DNA from: Aggregatilineales bacterium
Lineage (GTDB): Bacteria > Chloroflexota > Anaerolineae > Aggregatilineales > Phototrophicaceae
Direction: 5' to 3'
DNA length: 64,000 nucleotides
Assembly: GCA_030834905.1 (NCBI GenBank)
Contig: JAUQWZ010000046.1
Location: 93,216 to 157,215, forward strand
This document shows positions 1 through 8,683 of the stretch, one piece after another. The notes beneath the pieces were generated by a model. The model did not search any database. It was not told the DNA's origin and saw only the letters and a program-made list of their open reading frames with translations. A program made the translations under genes and the position numbers. Positions within the stretch are counted from its first letter, which is position 1. Each line of letters starts with the position of its first letter.

Positions 1-948
1 GCGGCTGACGGCGACGCACCGCGCTGCGACATGGAAGGCGAGACGATGGAGCATCTCAAGGCGAAAGCGGACATCATCACCGCCGCGCGCCGGGCGGGCT
101 ACCGTGCCGCGCCGGAACTGGCGGGGGACGGCTGGCGCGCCGATGTGATGGCGGAACGCCCCGACGGCAGCGGACGAATCGCCTTTGAGGTTCAATGGAG
201 CTTCCTGCGGCTGGAAGACTGCATCTTCCGGCAGGAACGGTATGCCAATGACAGCGTGCGCGGCTGCTGGTTCTTTCGCAACCCGCCGCCGCAGTGGCTG
301 CGGAACAGTGAACTCGGACCCGAAATTCGGGCGCGGCGCGATCTGCCGCTGTTCCATCTGTGGGTGAATGTGGATCGCTCGTTTTCGGTGTCGCTGAACC
401 GCCGCCTATACAGCCTGTCGGACTTCGTTCACGCGCTGTTGAAATCGCGGATTCGCTTCTGCGCCAGCGCCCGCGCGCAGCCCCGCCAGAAGCTGCGCTT
501 CGCTTTCGTCGAAATCCCCTGCGAGCACTGCGGCAGAGGCACGCACATCTACCACGTCGATACACGGCTGACTTCCCGCTGCGGCATGGCGTTCCAGCCA
601 GAGGCAAGCTGGTATTCAGACGACTTCGCCTTTCAGCCGCAGGTGCTCGCCGCCGCCGGGCAAGCCGCCAGCAGCAACGACTGGATCAGGCTGGGGGCGA
701 TTCGCCCGCGCGCCAGCGAGCGCGAAAACGCCACCTACACCGCCTTTGGCTGCGCCCACTGTGACGCCATGCTCGACCGCACCTACGTTGAGATGGCGCT
801 TTACGGGGCGAGCCGCCTGGCTGAAGCCTACGAAACCGACGCTTACACGGTCAGCGTGACGCTGGACACCGCCCCCGCCGCGCGGCTTGCCCACTGGTGC
901 TACCCGCAGGCTGGGCGCTTCTGCTGCTCGTCTATTACGCCTCATTAG
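1..948 (+). CDS. CoiA-like competence/nuclease family protein, 5' end outside window
   Basis: The reading frame is open from base 1, so the gene probably begins upstream; the ATG at 31 is only an internal candidate. Just after a Cys it shows the EHLKAKADI stretch that in CoiA-like proteins joins the N-terminal zinc finger to the nuclease fold. This is followed by ADVMAERPDG and IAFEVQWS, which fit the D...E-x-Q core of CoiA's PD-(D/E)XK-type domain. Two later C-x-x-C pairs (CEHCG near residue 168 of the 305-residue visible part, CAHCD near 246) look like a zinc ribbon. CoiA acts in DNA uptake or recombination in transformable bacteria, but in this lineage the role is inferred. No other competence gene is visible. 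Confidence 0.6.
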   Translation, partial: AADGDAPRCDMEGETMEHLKAKADIITAARRAGYRAAPELAGDGWRADVMAERPDGSGRIAFEVQWSFLRLEDCIFRQERYANDSVRGCWFFRNPPPQWLRNSELGPEIRARRDLPLFHLWVNVDRSFSVSLNRRLYSLSDFVHALLKSRIRFCASARAQPRQKLRFAFVEIPCEHCGRGTHIYHVDTRLTSRCGMAFQPEASWYSDDFAFQPQVLAAAGQAASSNDWIRLGAIRPRASERENATYTAFGCAHCDAMLDRTYVEMALYGASRLAEAYETDAYTVSVTLDTAPAARLAHWCYPQAGRFCCSSITPH

Positions 949-970
949 CACAGCAATACGGGACATGTAG

Positions 971-990
971 GGACACCATACATGGTGTCC
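971..990. repeat. Solo palindromic repeat, GGACACCAT type
   Basis: GGACACCAT and ATGGTGTCC form a 9-bp inverted repeat around a 2-base loop. It resembles the GGACACGAC palindrome seen at 1060 and in the array at 4393 and may be a diverged family member. It lies between a CoiA-like gene and a secreted protein gene. Confidence 0.55.
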
Positions 991-1059
991 GAAATGTCGC
1001 CATAGGGCAGACACGACAAAGATATTTTGGGAATCTACATTTTTGTGTCTGCTTCGTTC

Positions 1060-1080
1060 GGACACGACAATGTCGTGTCC
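1060..1080. repeat. Solo palindromic repeat, GGACACGAC type
   Basis: GGACACGAC-AAT-GTCGTGTCC, followed by CTAC, is the same core as each unit of the tandem array at 4393-4568. It lies in the intergenic region before the secreted protein gene at 1205. The rest of that 256-base region shows no gene. Confidence 0.75.
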
Positions 1081-1204
1081 CTACCCGCCGCCTTTGTTAA
1101 TCGTATGAAGGGGCGGGTGAATTTCGTAAATCTATTTGACCGACAGCGTTTGTCTGTGAAAAATAGTATATGCAGGTTTATTTACTACGATAAAGAAGCG
1201 ATTT

Positions 1205-3565
1205 ATGCCTACATTACGCCCGCTTCACATTGTCCTTCTTATCGGTTTGGTTGTTTCCACCTCGCTGCTTCAACCTCAAGGCTCCTTCGCCGTCCCACCG
1301 GATACGTGTACCGAAGTAAATTTCTACACTGAAACCCACGAGAGCGGAGAAAATGGCTGGACGACGCCAACAGATTACGATTCGCCAGCGCTGTATAAGC
1401 AGCCCTGGTTGTTAGAAAGCGGCGGCAGCTCCAGTGGCAGCTACCATTGGTTCGCAAATAACTGGGGCGGAAACGGCACCTATATCACCGAAGCGCGTCT
1501 CGTCAGTCCAAATATCGTCATCCCTGGAGCAGCCGGGGATGAGATCTTTCTGCGCTTCTATCACCGCTATGACAGCGAGCCGGGCGTAGATGGCGGCATT
1601 GTCGAGGTCATCGTGAACGACAGCGAATTTGTCGATGTTGGCGTCTCCAGATTCACGCAAAACCCGTACAATCGCATGTTAAGCGGCGGCACAGTGCTTG
1701 GGATCCGCGAAGCCTTTACCGGACAAAGTACCGGCTATCCCGGCTATATCGCATCGGTCGTTGACTTAAGCGATCTTGTCACTATCGGAGATGTCGTTCA
1801 GATACGCTTCCACTTCGGAACCAGCCCCGAACAATCCGGCATTGGCTGGTTCGTGGATGACGTACAGCTTGGCTACTGTCAGGCAGCCAATACGCCGCCG
1901 GTGGCGAACGACCTGATCACCACTACCCCGGAAGATACGCCGCTGAACGGCAGCGTCACCGCCACAGACCCCGACAATGACCCCCTGACCTATTCGCTGG
2001 ATGCAGCGCCATCTCATGGCAGCGCCAGCGTCAACCCGGACGGAACGTTCACCTACACGCCAGATGCGGATTTTAACGGCACCGACAGCTTCACAGTTCT
2101 GGTGGATGACGGCAGCCTCGGTACCGATACAGCCACCGTTTCCGTCACCGTCACCGCTGTCAACGATCCGCCGGTGGCGAACGACCTGATCACCACTACC
2201 CCGGAAGATACGCCGCTGAACGGCAGCGTCACAGCCGCTGATATTGACGGCGATCCCCTCAGCTTTTCGCTGAGCGCAGCACCCACTCATGGCAGCGCCA
2301 GCGTCAACCCGGACGGCGCGTTCACCTACACACCGGACGCGGACTTTAACGGTACCGACAGCTTCACAGTTCTGGTGGATGACGGCAGCCTCGGTACCGA
2401 TACAGCCACCGTTTCCGTCACCGTCACCGCTGTCAACGATCCGCCGGCGGCGAACGACCTGATCACCACTACCCCGGAAGATACGCCGCTGAACGGCAGC
2501 GTCACAGCCGCTGATGTTGACGGCGATCCCCTCAGCTTTTCGCTTAGCACAGCACCCACTAACGGCAGCGCCAGCGTCAACCCGGACGGAACGTTCACCT
2601 ACACGCCAGATGCGGACTTTAACGGTACCGACAGCTTTAGTTTCTCGGTCAGCGACGGCAGCAGCACCGATTCCGGACTGGTCACGATTACGGTGGGCAG
2701 CGTCAATGACGCGCCCATTGTGACGGCGGACGCAGATTTCACCGCCGACCTCAACACCGCAGTCAGCGCCAGCGCGACCTACACGGACGCCGATACCGGC
2801 GACACGCACACCGCGACGATTGACTGGGGCGACGGCAGCGCCGTTGAGGCTGTTTCGGCAGCGGGCGGCGCGGTCAGCGGCAGCCATACGTATACTGGCA
2901 GTGGCAATTTCACGGTCACGGTTATCGTGACCGACAGCGCCGCTGGAAGTGGCAGCGACAGCCTGATCATCAGCGTCAACGCGCCAACCTTTACGGCTAC
3001 GCACACCGCCACAGCGACCGCCACAGCGACCGCTACAGCGACCGCTACAGCGACCGCTACGGCGACCCCATCACCCACGCAGCCGCCGAACGGCACGCCA
3101 ACTACCGCGCCGACCTTCAGCCCGCCGAGCACGCCGAACGTGCCACCGCCGCCGCCCGCGCCTTTGGCGGTTGACGTGAACGCGACTCCCGACAGCATCG
3201 CGCGTTCGGGCATTCCCGATCACCTGTACAGTGACATCCACATCCGCGAGATCGTCGTCAATGGCAGCTACCCGACGTGGCTGGGCAGCGCCATAACCCA
3301 TGCCGGTTACATCGGCAATGAGGGCGTGCTGGCAATGGGCGTGCGGCAGGCGGTCGATATCTTCAGCCCCACCGGACTGACCTATTTTCAGGGTGGGATC
3401 GTCATCTGTCTGCGCGGTGAAGGCACGCTGGTCTATCTGAATGCCAACCACGCGCCGCGTCTGGCGGAGATTGTCGGCAGCTACACGGTGCCGGAGTTTC
3501 CCGGCTTCACCTGCGTCACGCTGTTCGAGCCGGGCACGCTGGTGCTGGTCGATCCGGTTGAATAA
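1205..3565 (+). CDS. Secreted multidomain protein with cadherin-like and PKD repeats
   Basis: A 786-residue exported protein. Residues 1-29 form a signal peptide (hydrophobic LHIVLLIGLVVSTSLL, likely cut after SFA). Residues about 30-225 resemble the jelly-roll 'choice-of-anchor J' type domain (YHRYDSEPG, GWFVDDVQLGYC). Three 91-residue bacterial cadherin-like repeats follow at about 233-505 (each with PEDTPLNGSVTA and TYTPDADFNGTDSF). A PKD domain (DWGDGSAVE, GSHTYTGSGNFTVTV) comes next, then a Thr-Ala linker, a Pro-rich linker and a C-terminal domain of about 130 residues that I do not recognise. No sortase motif or C-terminal membrane helix is visible. Surface adhesion or matrix binding is inferred from the architecture. 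A terminator follows directly. Confidence 0.8.
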   Translation: MPTLRPLHIVLLIGLVVSTSLLQPQGSFAVPPDTCTEVNFYTETHESGENGWTTPTDYDSPALYKQPWLLESGGSSSGSYHWFANNWGGNGTYITEARLVSPNIVIPGAAGDEIFLRFYHRYDSEPGVDGGIVEVIVNDSEFVDVGVSRFTQNPYNRMLSGGTVLGIREAFTGQSTGYPGYIASVVDLSDLVTIGDVVQIRFHFGTSPEQSGIGWFVDDVQLGYCQAANTPPVANDLITTTPEDTPLNGSVTATDPDNDPLTYSLDAAPSHGSASVNPDGTFTYTPDADFNGTDSFTVLVDDGSLGTDTATVSVTVTAVNDPPVANDLITTTPEDTPLNGSVTAADIDGDPLSFSLSAAPTHGSASVNPDGAFTYTPDADFNGTDSFTVLVDDGSLGTDTATVSVTVTAVNDPPAANDLITTTPEDTPLNGSVTAADVDGDPLSFSLSTAPTNGSASVNPDGTFTYTPDADFNGTDSFSFSVSDGSSTDSGLVTITVGSVNDAPIVTADADFTADLNTAVSASATYTDADTGDTHTATIDWGDGSAVEAVSAAGGAVSGSHTYTGSGNFTVTVIVTDSAAGSGSDSLIISVNAPTFTATHTATATATATATATATATATATPSPTQPPNGTPTTAPTFSPPSTPNVPPPPPAPLAVDVNATPDSIARSGIPDHLYSDIHIREIVVNGSYPTWLGSAITHAGYIGNEGVLAMGVRQAVDIFSPTGLTYFQGGIVICLRGEGTLVYLNANHAPRLAEIVGSYTVPEFPGFTCVTLFEPGTLVLVDPVE
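1901..2719 (+). repeat. Three tandem 273-bp coding repeats
   Basis: Units begin at 1901, 2174 and 2447, exactly 273 bp apart, and encode the three 91-residue cadherin-like domains. Long stretches are identical at DNA level between units, and the third diverges in its last quarter. Such identity permits unequal recombination and copy-number change. Confidence 0.9.
3005..3064 (+). repeat. Five 12-bp coding microsatellite units
   Basis: Five units of ACCGC(C/T)ACAGCG encode the Thr-Ala linker of the secreted protein. The length is a multiple of three, so slippage would change linker length without breaking the frame. Confidence 0.9.
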
Positions 3566-3581
3566 AGCAGCTCACAGCATC

Positions 3582-3617
3582 GAACGCTCATCGGATTTCC
3601 GGTGAGCGTTCTTTTTT
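3582..3617 (+). terminator. Rho-independent terminator after secreted protein gene
   Basis: GAACGCTCATCGG pairs with CCGGTGAGCGTTC (13 bp with one G-T pair) around a short loop, then six T residues. It begins 16 bases after the stop codon at 3565. Confidence 0.9.
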
Positions 3618-3729
3618 GCCCTGCCTGTATCTTTATGTGAAAACTGGTGTTGATCACTTAATATGGACATAATCAGTTCAGCACACTCAAAATAGACTCG
3701 TCTGATTTGTTAGCGGACACGGATGTAAG

Positions 3730-4368
3730 ATGCAGATTCATTTGCCTCAGATACTGCTCGTTATTGTAATTAGTTATTTGCTTGGCTCTTTCCCCACGGC
3801 ATACGTCGTCGCAAGGCTGCGCAACATCAACATTTTTGAGTATGGCAGCGGCAACATGGGCGCGACCAACGTCATTCGCGCGATGGGTTTGGGATGGGGG
3901 CTGTTCGTGTGGTTCTTTGACAGCACCAAAGCCATCATTGCCATCCTGATCGCGGTTCAGCTTCTGCCGGATAATCGGGCGATGGCGACGGTGATCGCCG
4001 CGCTGTGCGCGATTGTCGGACACAACTGGTCATTGTTCGCCGCCCTCATCACCGGCACGATACGCGGCGGCAAGGGCGCAGCCACCGCTTTTGGCACGCT
4101 GCTGATGATCGTTCCCCTGCACGTCATCGCGGCGATGCTGGTGGTCGCCGGGGTCATCATCGCCGTCACCCGCTACGTCTCGCTGGGCGTACTGCTGATG
4201 TTTGTCGTGGCAACGGTCTGGATGATTGTCCTGGTCACACAGGCACAAATCCCGTGGGAATACGCCTTCTATTCACTGGCGCTTGCCCTGCTGATCATCG
4301 TGCGCTTCCGGGGAAATATACAGCGCCTGCTGGCGGGCACCGAACGCCGCCTGGGCGAAAGCACCTGA
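3730..4368 (+). CDS. plsY: Acyl-phosphate:glycerol-3-phosphate acyltransferase PlsY
   Basis: A membrane enzyme that moves the acyl group of acyl-phosphate to sn-1 of glycerol 3-phosphate, the first step of phospholipid synthesis. The 212 residues carry the family motifs in order: LLGSFPTAYV (residues 17-26), GSGNMGATNVIRAMG (about 39-53) and GGKGAATAFG (about 113-122), between several hydrophobic segments. Length is normal for the family. The start at 3730 begins the first hydrophobic helix and fits PlsY N-termini. It is a stand-alone gene, with a tandem repeat array starting 25 bases after its stop. Confidence 0.95.
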   Translation: MQIHLPQILLVIVISYLLGSFPTAYVVARLRNINIFEYGSGNMGATNVIRAMGLGWGLFVWFFDSTKAIIAILIAVQLLPDNRAMATVIAALCAIVGHNWSLFAALITGTIRGGKGAATAFGTLLMIVPLHVIAAMLVVAGVIIAVTRYVSLGVLLMFVVATVWMIVLVTQAQIPWEYAFYSLALALLIIVRFRGNIQRLLAGTERRLGEST

Positions 4369-4392
4369 TCGACTCCCTCTTTACACAGTATA

Positions 4393-4568
4393 GTGAAAAC
4401 GGCGGACACGACGATGTCGTGTCCCTGCGTCAGATCGTGAAAACGGCGGACACGACGATGTCGTGTCCCTACGTCGGATCGTGAGAACGGCGGACATGAC
4501 GGTGTCGTGTCCCTACGTCAGATCGTGAAAACGGCGGACACGACAATGTCGTGTCCCTACGTCGAATC
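4393..4568. repeat. Array of four 44-bp palindromic repeats
   Basis: Units 4393-4436, 4437-4480, 4481-4524 and 4525-4568 are head-to-tail with no spacer. Each starts GTGAAAACGGC (GTGAGAACGGC in unit 3) and contains the inverted repeat GGACACGAC/GTCGTGTCC around a 3-base loop (GGACATGAC in unit 3). Solo copies of the core occur at 1060-1080, and degenerate ones near 971 and 15042. It lies between plsY and a gene on the other strand. Confidence 0.95.
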
Positions 4569-4633
4569 GCGGGAAGAAGCCTACGCCCCAGACCGTACTG
4601 CATACCGGCTGCCAATCCTTTTACGCGCGCTGT

Positions 4634-5095
4634 TCAGGGTGAGGACTGTTGCTTGGAGGGCGTGTTGAGAGGGATATCCGAGAACAGGGCGCTGTCGTCA
4701 ATTGGAACGCCGTGAAGCAGTTTCAGCGATTCGATTTCGAGGCGGATCTTCTGGGCGACATAGGCGAGGTAGGTCTGCCACAAGCCCTGACGGTGAAAAT
4801 GGACATTATCCTGCCGCCACTGGTAGACTGACGTCTCGTAAAACGGTTCCGCTTTGGGAATCGTGAACGGCGCGGTGTACTCAATCACCCCAGGTTTGGT
4901 ATCCTGTACAGCGGGGAGATTGATGCTGATATAGACGGCTTCAAACTCGCGCGTCTGGGGATTGATCAATCCGGCGATCTCAATGCGCTCGTCGCGGTAG
5001 ACCGCTTCCAGGGTCAGCGGATTCTCAATCTGAATCTGCCCCTGTTGAGTCAGAATAAAGGTCGCCAATGGAAAAACATCATCGTTCATGCACAC
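4634..5095 (-). CDS. Hypothetical protein, 153 aa
   Basis: I do not recognise this protein. It has no signal peptide or membrane segment. The first 100 residues look like beta strands alternating with short turns (FILTQQGQIQIENPLTL, IEIAGLINPQTREFEAVYISINL), followed by an amphipathic helix rich in Leu and Glu near 120-140. Codon use resembles the neighbours and the frame is undisturbed, which supports a real gene. It is divergent from the ARMT1-like gene at 5169, with about 70 bases between the two starts, so they may share a control region. Confidence 0.6.
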   Translation of the reverse strand: MCMNDDVFPLATFILTQQGQIQIENPLTLEAVYRDERIEIAGLINPQTREFEAVYISINLPAVQDTKPGVIEYTAPFTIPKAEPFYETSVYQWRQDNVHFHRQGLWQTYLAYVAQKIRLEIESLKLLHGVPIDDSALFSDIPLNTPSKQQSSP

Positions 5096-5168
5096 ACCTT
5101 GCAGAAAATAAGCTCACCCCATTAGCAGACCGATTTTTCGTACATTTGTCAACCATCAAGGATATGAC

Positions 5169-6359
5169 ATGCCGTTAACTGCACCACCGCCGCCCATCCG
5201 CACCGATTCGAGCAACGACTTTGCCCATCACACCATGCGTTTCCGAGTGCCGGGCATTATCCGTGATATTCCGCTGCGCAACCCTGACTACGCGCCGTCC
5301 ATCCACGACGCGCTGGAGCAGTTGGCGGCAGCGCTCGAAAACAACCGCCCGATTCCGATGCTGGCGCTGCCGTCCCCGGATTATGAGGACTGGCAGACGC
5401 AGGTGACGCCGCATCTGGGCGAGACGTGGTTGAACAGCGGCTGGTTTTTTGCCGAAGTCTACCTTTACCGGCTGATCATGCAGGCGGCGCGCTGGTGGGA
5501 AAGCGGGCGCGATCCGTTCACGCCCTGGAAAGCGGAAGAAACGACTGGCGAAAGCTTCTGGCTGGCGCTGGAGGCTGCCCTCTCCACCCAAACCACCGCG
5601 CCGGACGAACGGCTGGCGGAGGTGCTGCTGCACGCGCTGTGGGGCAACCGGATCGATCTCAGCCTGAAAAGCGCGGCGGCTCATGGCACAAGCTGGCATC
5701 AGGACGACCTGCTGAGCGACCAGCGCGGCGGCGTCATTAGGCTGCTCTTGCAGGGCGAAAACCGGCACGCCGGTGTCGTCCACCTGATCACCGATAACAT
5801 CGGCTCAGAACTGGCGATGGATCTCGTTCTCGCTCAGGCGCTGCTGGACACTGGCGCGGCGGCGCAGGTCATGCTTCACGTGAAGCTGCACCCGACGTTT
5901 GTGAGCGATGCGACCGCGCCGGATGTCCTGTCATTCATTCACCTGCTTGAATACACCGGACGCAGCGCCGATCTGCGGAAGTTTGGCGGTTCGCTGCGAG
6001 CGCTGTTTGAGGGTGGGCGGCTAACGCTGGCGCCGGACAGCTTCTGGAACAGCGCCCGCTTTCTGTGGGACATGCCGCCGCGCCTGCGCCAGACCTTCGC
6101 CGGTGGTCGGCTGGCGATCCTCAAAGGCGACGCCAATTATCGCCGCGCCGTCGGTGACGCCCTCTGGAATCCCGCGGCTCCATTTGCTGAGGTTTGCGGC
6201 TACTTCCCGATTCCGCTGCTGGCGCTGCGGACGCTCAAAAGCGATCCGGTGGTTGGGCTGCCGGACGGCGCTGCTGAACGCCTGAGCGCCGAGGATGCCC
6301 GCTGGCGCGTGTCCGGGCAGCGCGGTGTCATCCAGTTCAAGCCGGGCGGCGAACAATGA
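5169..6359 (+). CDS. ARMT1-like damage-control phosphatase (DUF89 family)
   Basis: A predicted metal-dependent phosphatase of the DUF89/ARMT1-like family, which hydrolyses harmful or surplus sugar phosphates and related metabolites. Of 396 residues, the family core is visible as ITDNIGSELAMDLVLA (near residue 206, matching the DN-x-G-E-x-x-x-D metal motif, with Ser in place of the usual Gly/Ala spacing), FWNSARFLW (near 293) and the later KGDANYRR (near 320, matching KGD-x-NYR). No signal peptide or membrane segment is present, so it should be cytoplasmic. The start at 5169 follows AAGGATATGAC. The substrate cannot be told from sequence. Confidence 0.8.
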   Translation: MPLTAPPPPIRTDSSNDFAHHTMRFRVPGIIRDIPLRNPDYAPSIHDALEQLAAALENNRPIPMLALPSPDYEDWQTQVTPHLGETWLNSGWFFAEVYLYRLIMQAARWWESGRDPFTPWKAEETTGESFWLALEAALSTQTTAPDERLAEVLLHALWGNRIDLSLKSAAAHGTSWHQDDLLSDQRGGVIRLLLQGENRHAGVVHLITDNIGSELAMDLVLAQALLDTGAAAQVMLHVKLHPTFVSDATAPDVLSFIHLLEYTGRSADLRKFGGSLRALFEGGRLTLAPDSFWNSARFLWDMPPRLRQTFAGGRLAILKGDANYRRAVGDALWNPAAPFAEVCGYFPIPLLALRTLKSDPVVGLPDGAAERLSAEDARWRVSGQRGVIQFKPGGEQ

Positions 6360-6425
6360 GCGCTAAATTTAGCAGATTCAGTTGATTGTGAAATTGGGTA
6401 CTTGTCAGGAGCGAAAAGCCATCAT

Positions 6426-6445
6426 ATACTGTAATTGTTCAGTAT
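6426..6445. promoter_or_regulatory. Possible operator before cytochrome P450 gene
   Basis: ATACTG and CAGTAT form an inverted repeat with an 8-base spacer, 26 bases before the P450 start. No adjacent regulator gene is evident. Weak evidence from sequence alone. Confidence 0.3.
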
Positions 6446-6470
6446 TTCACAATAGCATACGAGGTGTTGT

Positions 6471-7826
6471 ATGACAGCGCAAGCGGCGATCCGCAGTCCG
6501 AAAGGTCGTTTCCCGCTGGGCAATGCCCGCGAGTTCAATGCCGATACGCTTGGGTTCATGCTCGACATCCGACAGTATGGTGATATCGCCCGGGCGTGGT
6601 TTGGTCCGTTCCCCCTGCTCATCGCCAACCACCCTGACCTGTTCCATCAGGTGCTGGTGACCGACGCCGACAAATACCTCAAATCGCGCGTGACCAAACG
6701 CGCCACCTACCCGGTCATCGGAAACGGTATCTTCACCAGTGACGGCGAATTCTGGAAACGGCAGCGTAAGCTCGTCCAGCCCGCCTTTCACATCCGCCGA
6801 ATTGGCAGCTACGCGCAAGTGATGGTCGATTACGCTGAAGCGATGATCCAGTGCTGGGAATCGGGCGAAGTCTACGATATCGACCGCGAGATGACGTCGC
6901 TGACGATGAACGTTATCGCCAAAACGCTGTTCAACGCCGATGTCTCGAAGGAATCGCGCGAGATTGGTGAGGTCATCGCCATATCGCTGGCGATTGTCAA
7001 CAAGCGCCTCAGTACGGTCATTGCCCTGCCCGACTGGCTGCCGACAGCGGAAAACCGGCGGCTGGCGCGAACGGTGCGCCGTCTTGACGAAACCATCCAG
7101 AAATTCATCGACGACCGCCGCGCCTCAGGCGAAGACACCGGTGATCTGCTGTCGATGCTGCTGATAGCGCAGGACGACGACGGCGGTCAGATGACCGACA
7201 AGCAGGTGCGCGACGAGGCGATGACGCTGTTCGGCGCGGGACACGAGACGACGGCGGTGACGCTGATGTGGACGTGGTATCTGCTGTCGCAGCACCCCGA
7301 AGTGGAAGCAAAACTGATGCGCGAGCTGAACACCGTCCTCGGCGGACGCCCACCACAGCTCGATGACCTGCCGCGCCTGCCCTACACCGAGATGCTGGTC
7401 AAGGAAACGCTGCGGCTGTACCCACCCGCTTTCGGCACGACCCGCGAAGCGATTGCCGATACCGAAATCGGCGGCACTACTCTAAAAAAGGGTAATCCGA
7501 TTTACCTCAACATTTATGGCGTTCACCGCGATGCCCGCTTCTTCCCCGAACCGGATCGTTTTGACCCGGAGCGTTTCAGCCCGGCGAACGAGAAGCAGAT
7601 CGCCAAATATGCCTATCTGCCCTTCGGCGGCGGACCGCGCGTGTGCATCGGCAACGCCTTCGCCATGATGGAAGCGCGGCTGATTCTGGCGACGGTGGCG
7701 CAGCAGTACCGGCTGTCGGTTGCGCCCGGTCATCAGGTGGTGCCAGATCGCATGTTCACGCTGCGCCCGAAATACGGCTTGAAGATGGTCGCCACGAAAC
7801 GCGAACCGGCGCTGGAACCGGCGTAG
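6471..7826 (+). CDS. Cytochrome P450 monooxygenase
   Basis: A soluble 451-residue P450. It has the I-helix oxygen-binding motif FGAGHETT at 254-261, the ExxR motif ETLR at 312-315, and the haem-binding loop FGGGPRVCIGNA from 385, with the thiolate ligand Cys392. No N-terminal membrane anchor and no fused reductase are present, and no ferredoxin gene is adjacent, so electrons must come from partners encoded elsewhere. The substrate is unknown. GAGGTG 4-5 bases before the ATG supports the start. A strong terminator follows, so it is transcribed alone. Confidence 0.95.
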   Translation: MTAQAAIRSPKGRFPLGNAREFNADTLGFMLDIRQYGDIARAWFGPFPLLIANHPDLFHQVLVTDADKYLKSRVTKRATYPVIGNGIFTSDGEFWKRQRKLVQPAFHIRRIGSYAQVMVDYAEAMIQCWESGEVYDIDREMTSLTMNVIAKTLFNADVSKESREIGEVIAISLAIVNKRLSTVIALPDWLPTAENRRLARTVRRLDETIQKFIDDRRASGEDTGDLLSMLLIAQDDDGGQMTDKQVRDEAMTLFGAGHETTAVTLMWTWYLLSQHPEVEAKLMRELNTVLGGRPPQLDDLPRLPYTEMLVKETLRLYPPAFGTTREAIADTEIGGTTLKKGNPIYLNIYGVHRDARFFPEPDRFDPERFSPANEKQIAKYAYLPFGGGPRVCIGNAFAMMEARLILATVAQQYRLSVAPGHQVVPDRMFTLRPKYGLKMVATKREPALEPA

Positions 7827-7856
7827 GGCAGACAATACGACAGGTTTAGGCGGTAG

Positions 7857-7881
7857 GGGCGCAGCGTGCTGCGCCCTTTTT
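7857..7881 (+). terminator. Terminator after cytochrome P450 gene
   Basis: GGGCGCAG pairs with CTGCGCCC around CGTG, followed by five T residues, 30 bases after the P450 stop. Confidence 0.9.
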
Positions 7882-7944
7882 GCTGTAAATCAGATCAGAT
7901 GACATTCATCCACCGCATCAGCGCAAATGGTCACATATAAACTA

Positions 7945-7969
7945 GTTTACATTGTAAACCAAATATAAT
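7945..7969 (+). promoter_or_regulatory. Operator-like palindrome and -10 box before membrane protein/regulator pair
   Basis: GTTTAC-ATT-GTAAAC (7945-7959) is a perfect 6-bp inverted repeat. It is followed five bases later by TATAAT (7964-7969). The gene start is at 8003. Placement over the promoter suggests repression, possibly by the winged-helix protein encoded at 8676; this is inference. Confidence 0.5.
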
Positions 7970-8002
7970 ATAGTGAAGCTGTATCCGGTGGAGGACGAAG
8001 CA

Positions 8003-8683
8003 ATGAGTACCCTACCCGACGTCAAAAAGCTGGTGCAGCAAACGCAGCGTTACGAATTCTCGGATGGTCTGCGCGATTTGCAGCTTGCGATCATGATGGC
8101 AGCCTTTGGGCTGGTCACCTGGTTCACTTTCGACCATGCCCAAACATGGCTGGTATGGGCAGTTCAACTGGCGGAGCGCTTTGGCGTGGTCGGCAGATGG
8201 ATTCCGCTGCTGATCACCGTTGTCCCCGCGCTGCTGGCGCTGATTGCGCTCTTTGTCATGCGCCTCATTCGCCGCCGGTGGCTGTGGCGCGACAGCGGCT
8301 TTGTCAAGCCGGTACGATGGATTGTGCCGCGCCACGTCACGCTGATCTCACTCGGCATTATACTGGTGGCAATTGCCGTCGGCGTTCTGGTACAGCGCAC
8401 CCAGCCGGAAGATGAGTTGTTCCTGCTGCGCATGATCCTTGTTTCAAGCGGCTGGTCTTTCGGTTATACGCTGATTGAGATGGGACGCCGCCTCAATATT
8501 CCGCGCTATATCTGGGTGGGCGCTGTCGGCAGCCTCGCCACGACACCGACGCTTATCCTGCCTCTGACTGTGGGACAAACTGCATTGATATCTGGGGTCA
8601 TCTGGGGCGTCCTGCTTGCCATGAGCAGCATTCAGCCGCTGCGCAGCGCAGCGCGGGCGGCAGGTGAAACGCGCCATGAGTGA
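8003..8683 (+). CDS. Multispanning membrane protein of unknown function
   Basis: An integral membrane protein of 226 residues with about five hydrophobic segments (IMMAAFGLVTWFTF, LLITVVPALLALIALFVM, LISLGIILVAIAVGVLV, a segment near LVSSGWSFGYTL, and a long C-terminal one). The N-terminus is a polar stretch ending in FSDGLRDLQLA. I chose the ATG at 8003 because GGTGGAGG ends 8 bases upstream; a GTG at 7973 would add ten residues without a ribosome site. Its last bases overlap the winged-helix gene at 8676, so both are in one operon. Pairs of this kind are common, but the function of this one is not known to me. Confidence 0.75.
   Translation: MSTLPDVKKLVQQTQRYEFSDGLRDLQLAIMMAAFGLVTWFTFDHAQTWLVWAVQLAERFGVVGRWIPLLITVVPALLALIALFVMRLIRRRWLWRDSGFVKPVRWIVPRHVTLISLGIILVAIAVGVLVQRTQPEDELFLLRMILVSSGWSFGYTLIEMGRRLNIPRYIWVGAVGSLATTPTLILPLTVGQTALISGVIWGVLLAMSSIQPLRSAARAAGETRHE

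Noticed and set aside
1766..3004. Open frame of over 400 codons on the - strand across the cadherin-like repeats
   Set aside because: It is antisense to the secreted protein, is Arg-rich and repetitive in step with the repeats, and has no ribosome site. It is a by-product of the GC-rich third positions of the real gene.
4393..4568. CRISPR array
   Set aside because: The four 44-bp units are contiguous, without spacers, and no cas gene is in the window.
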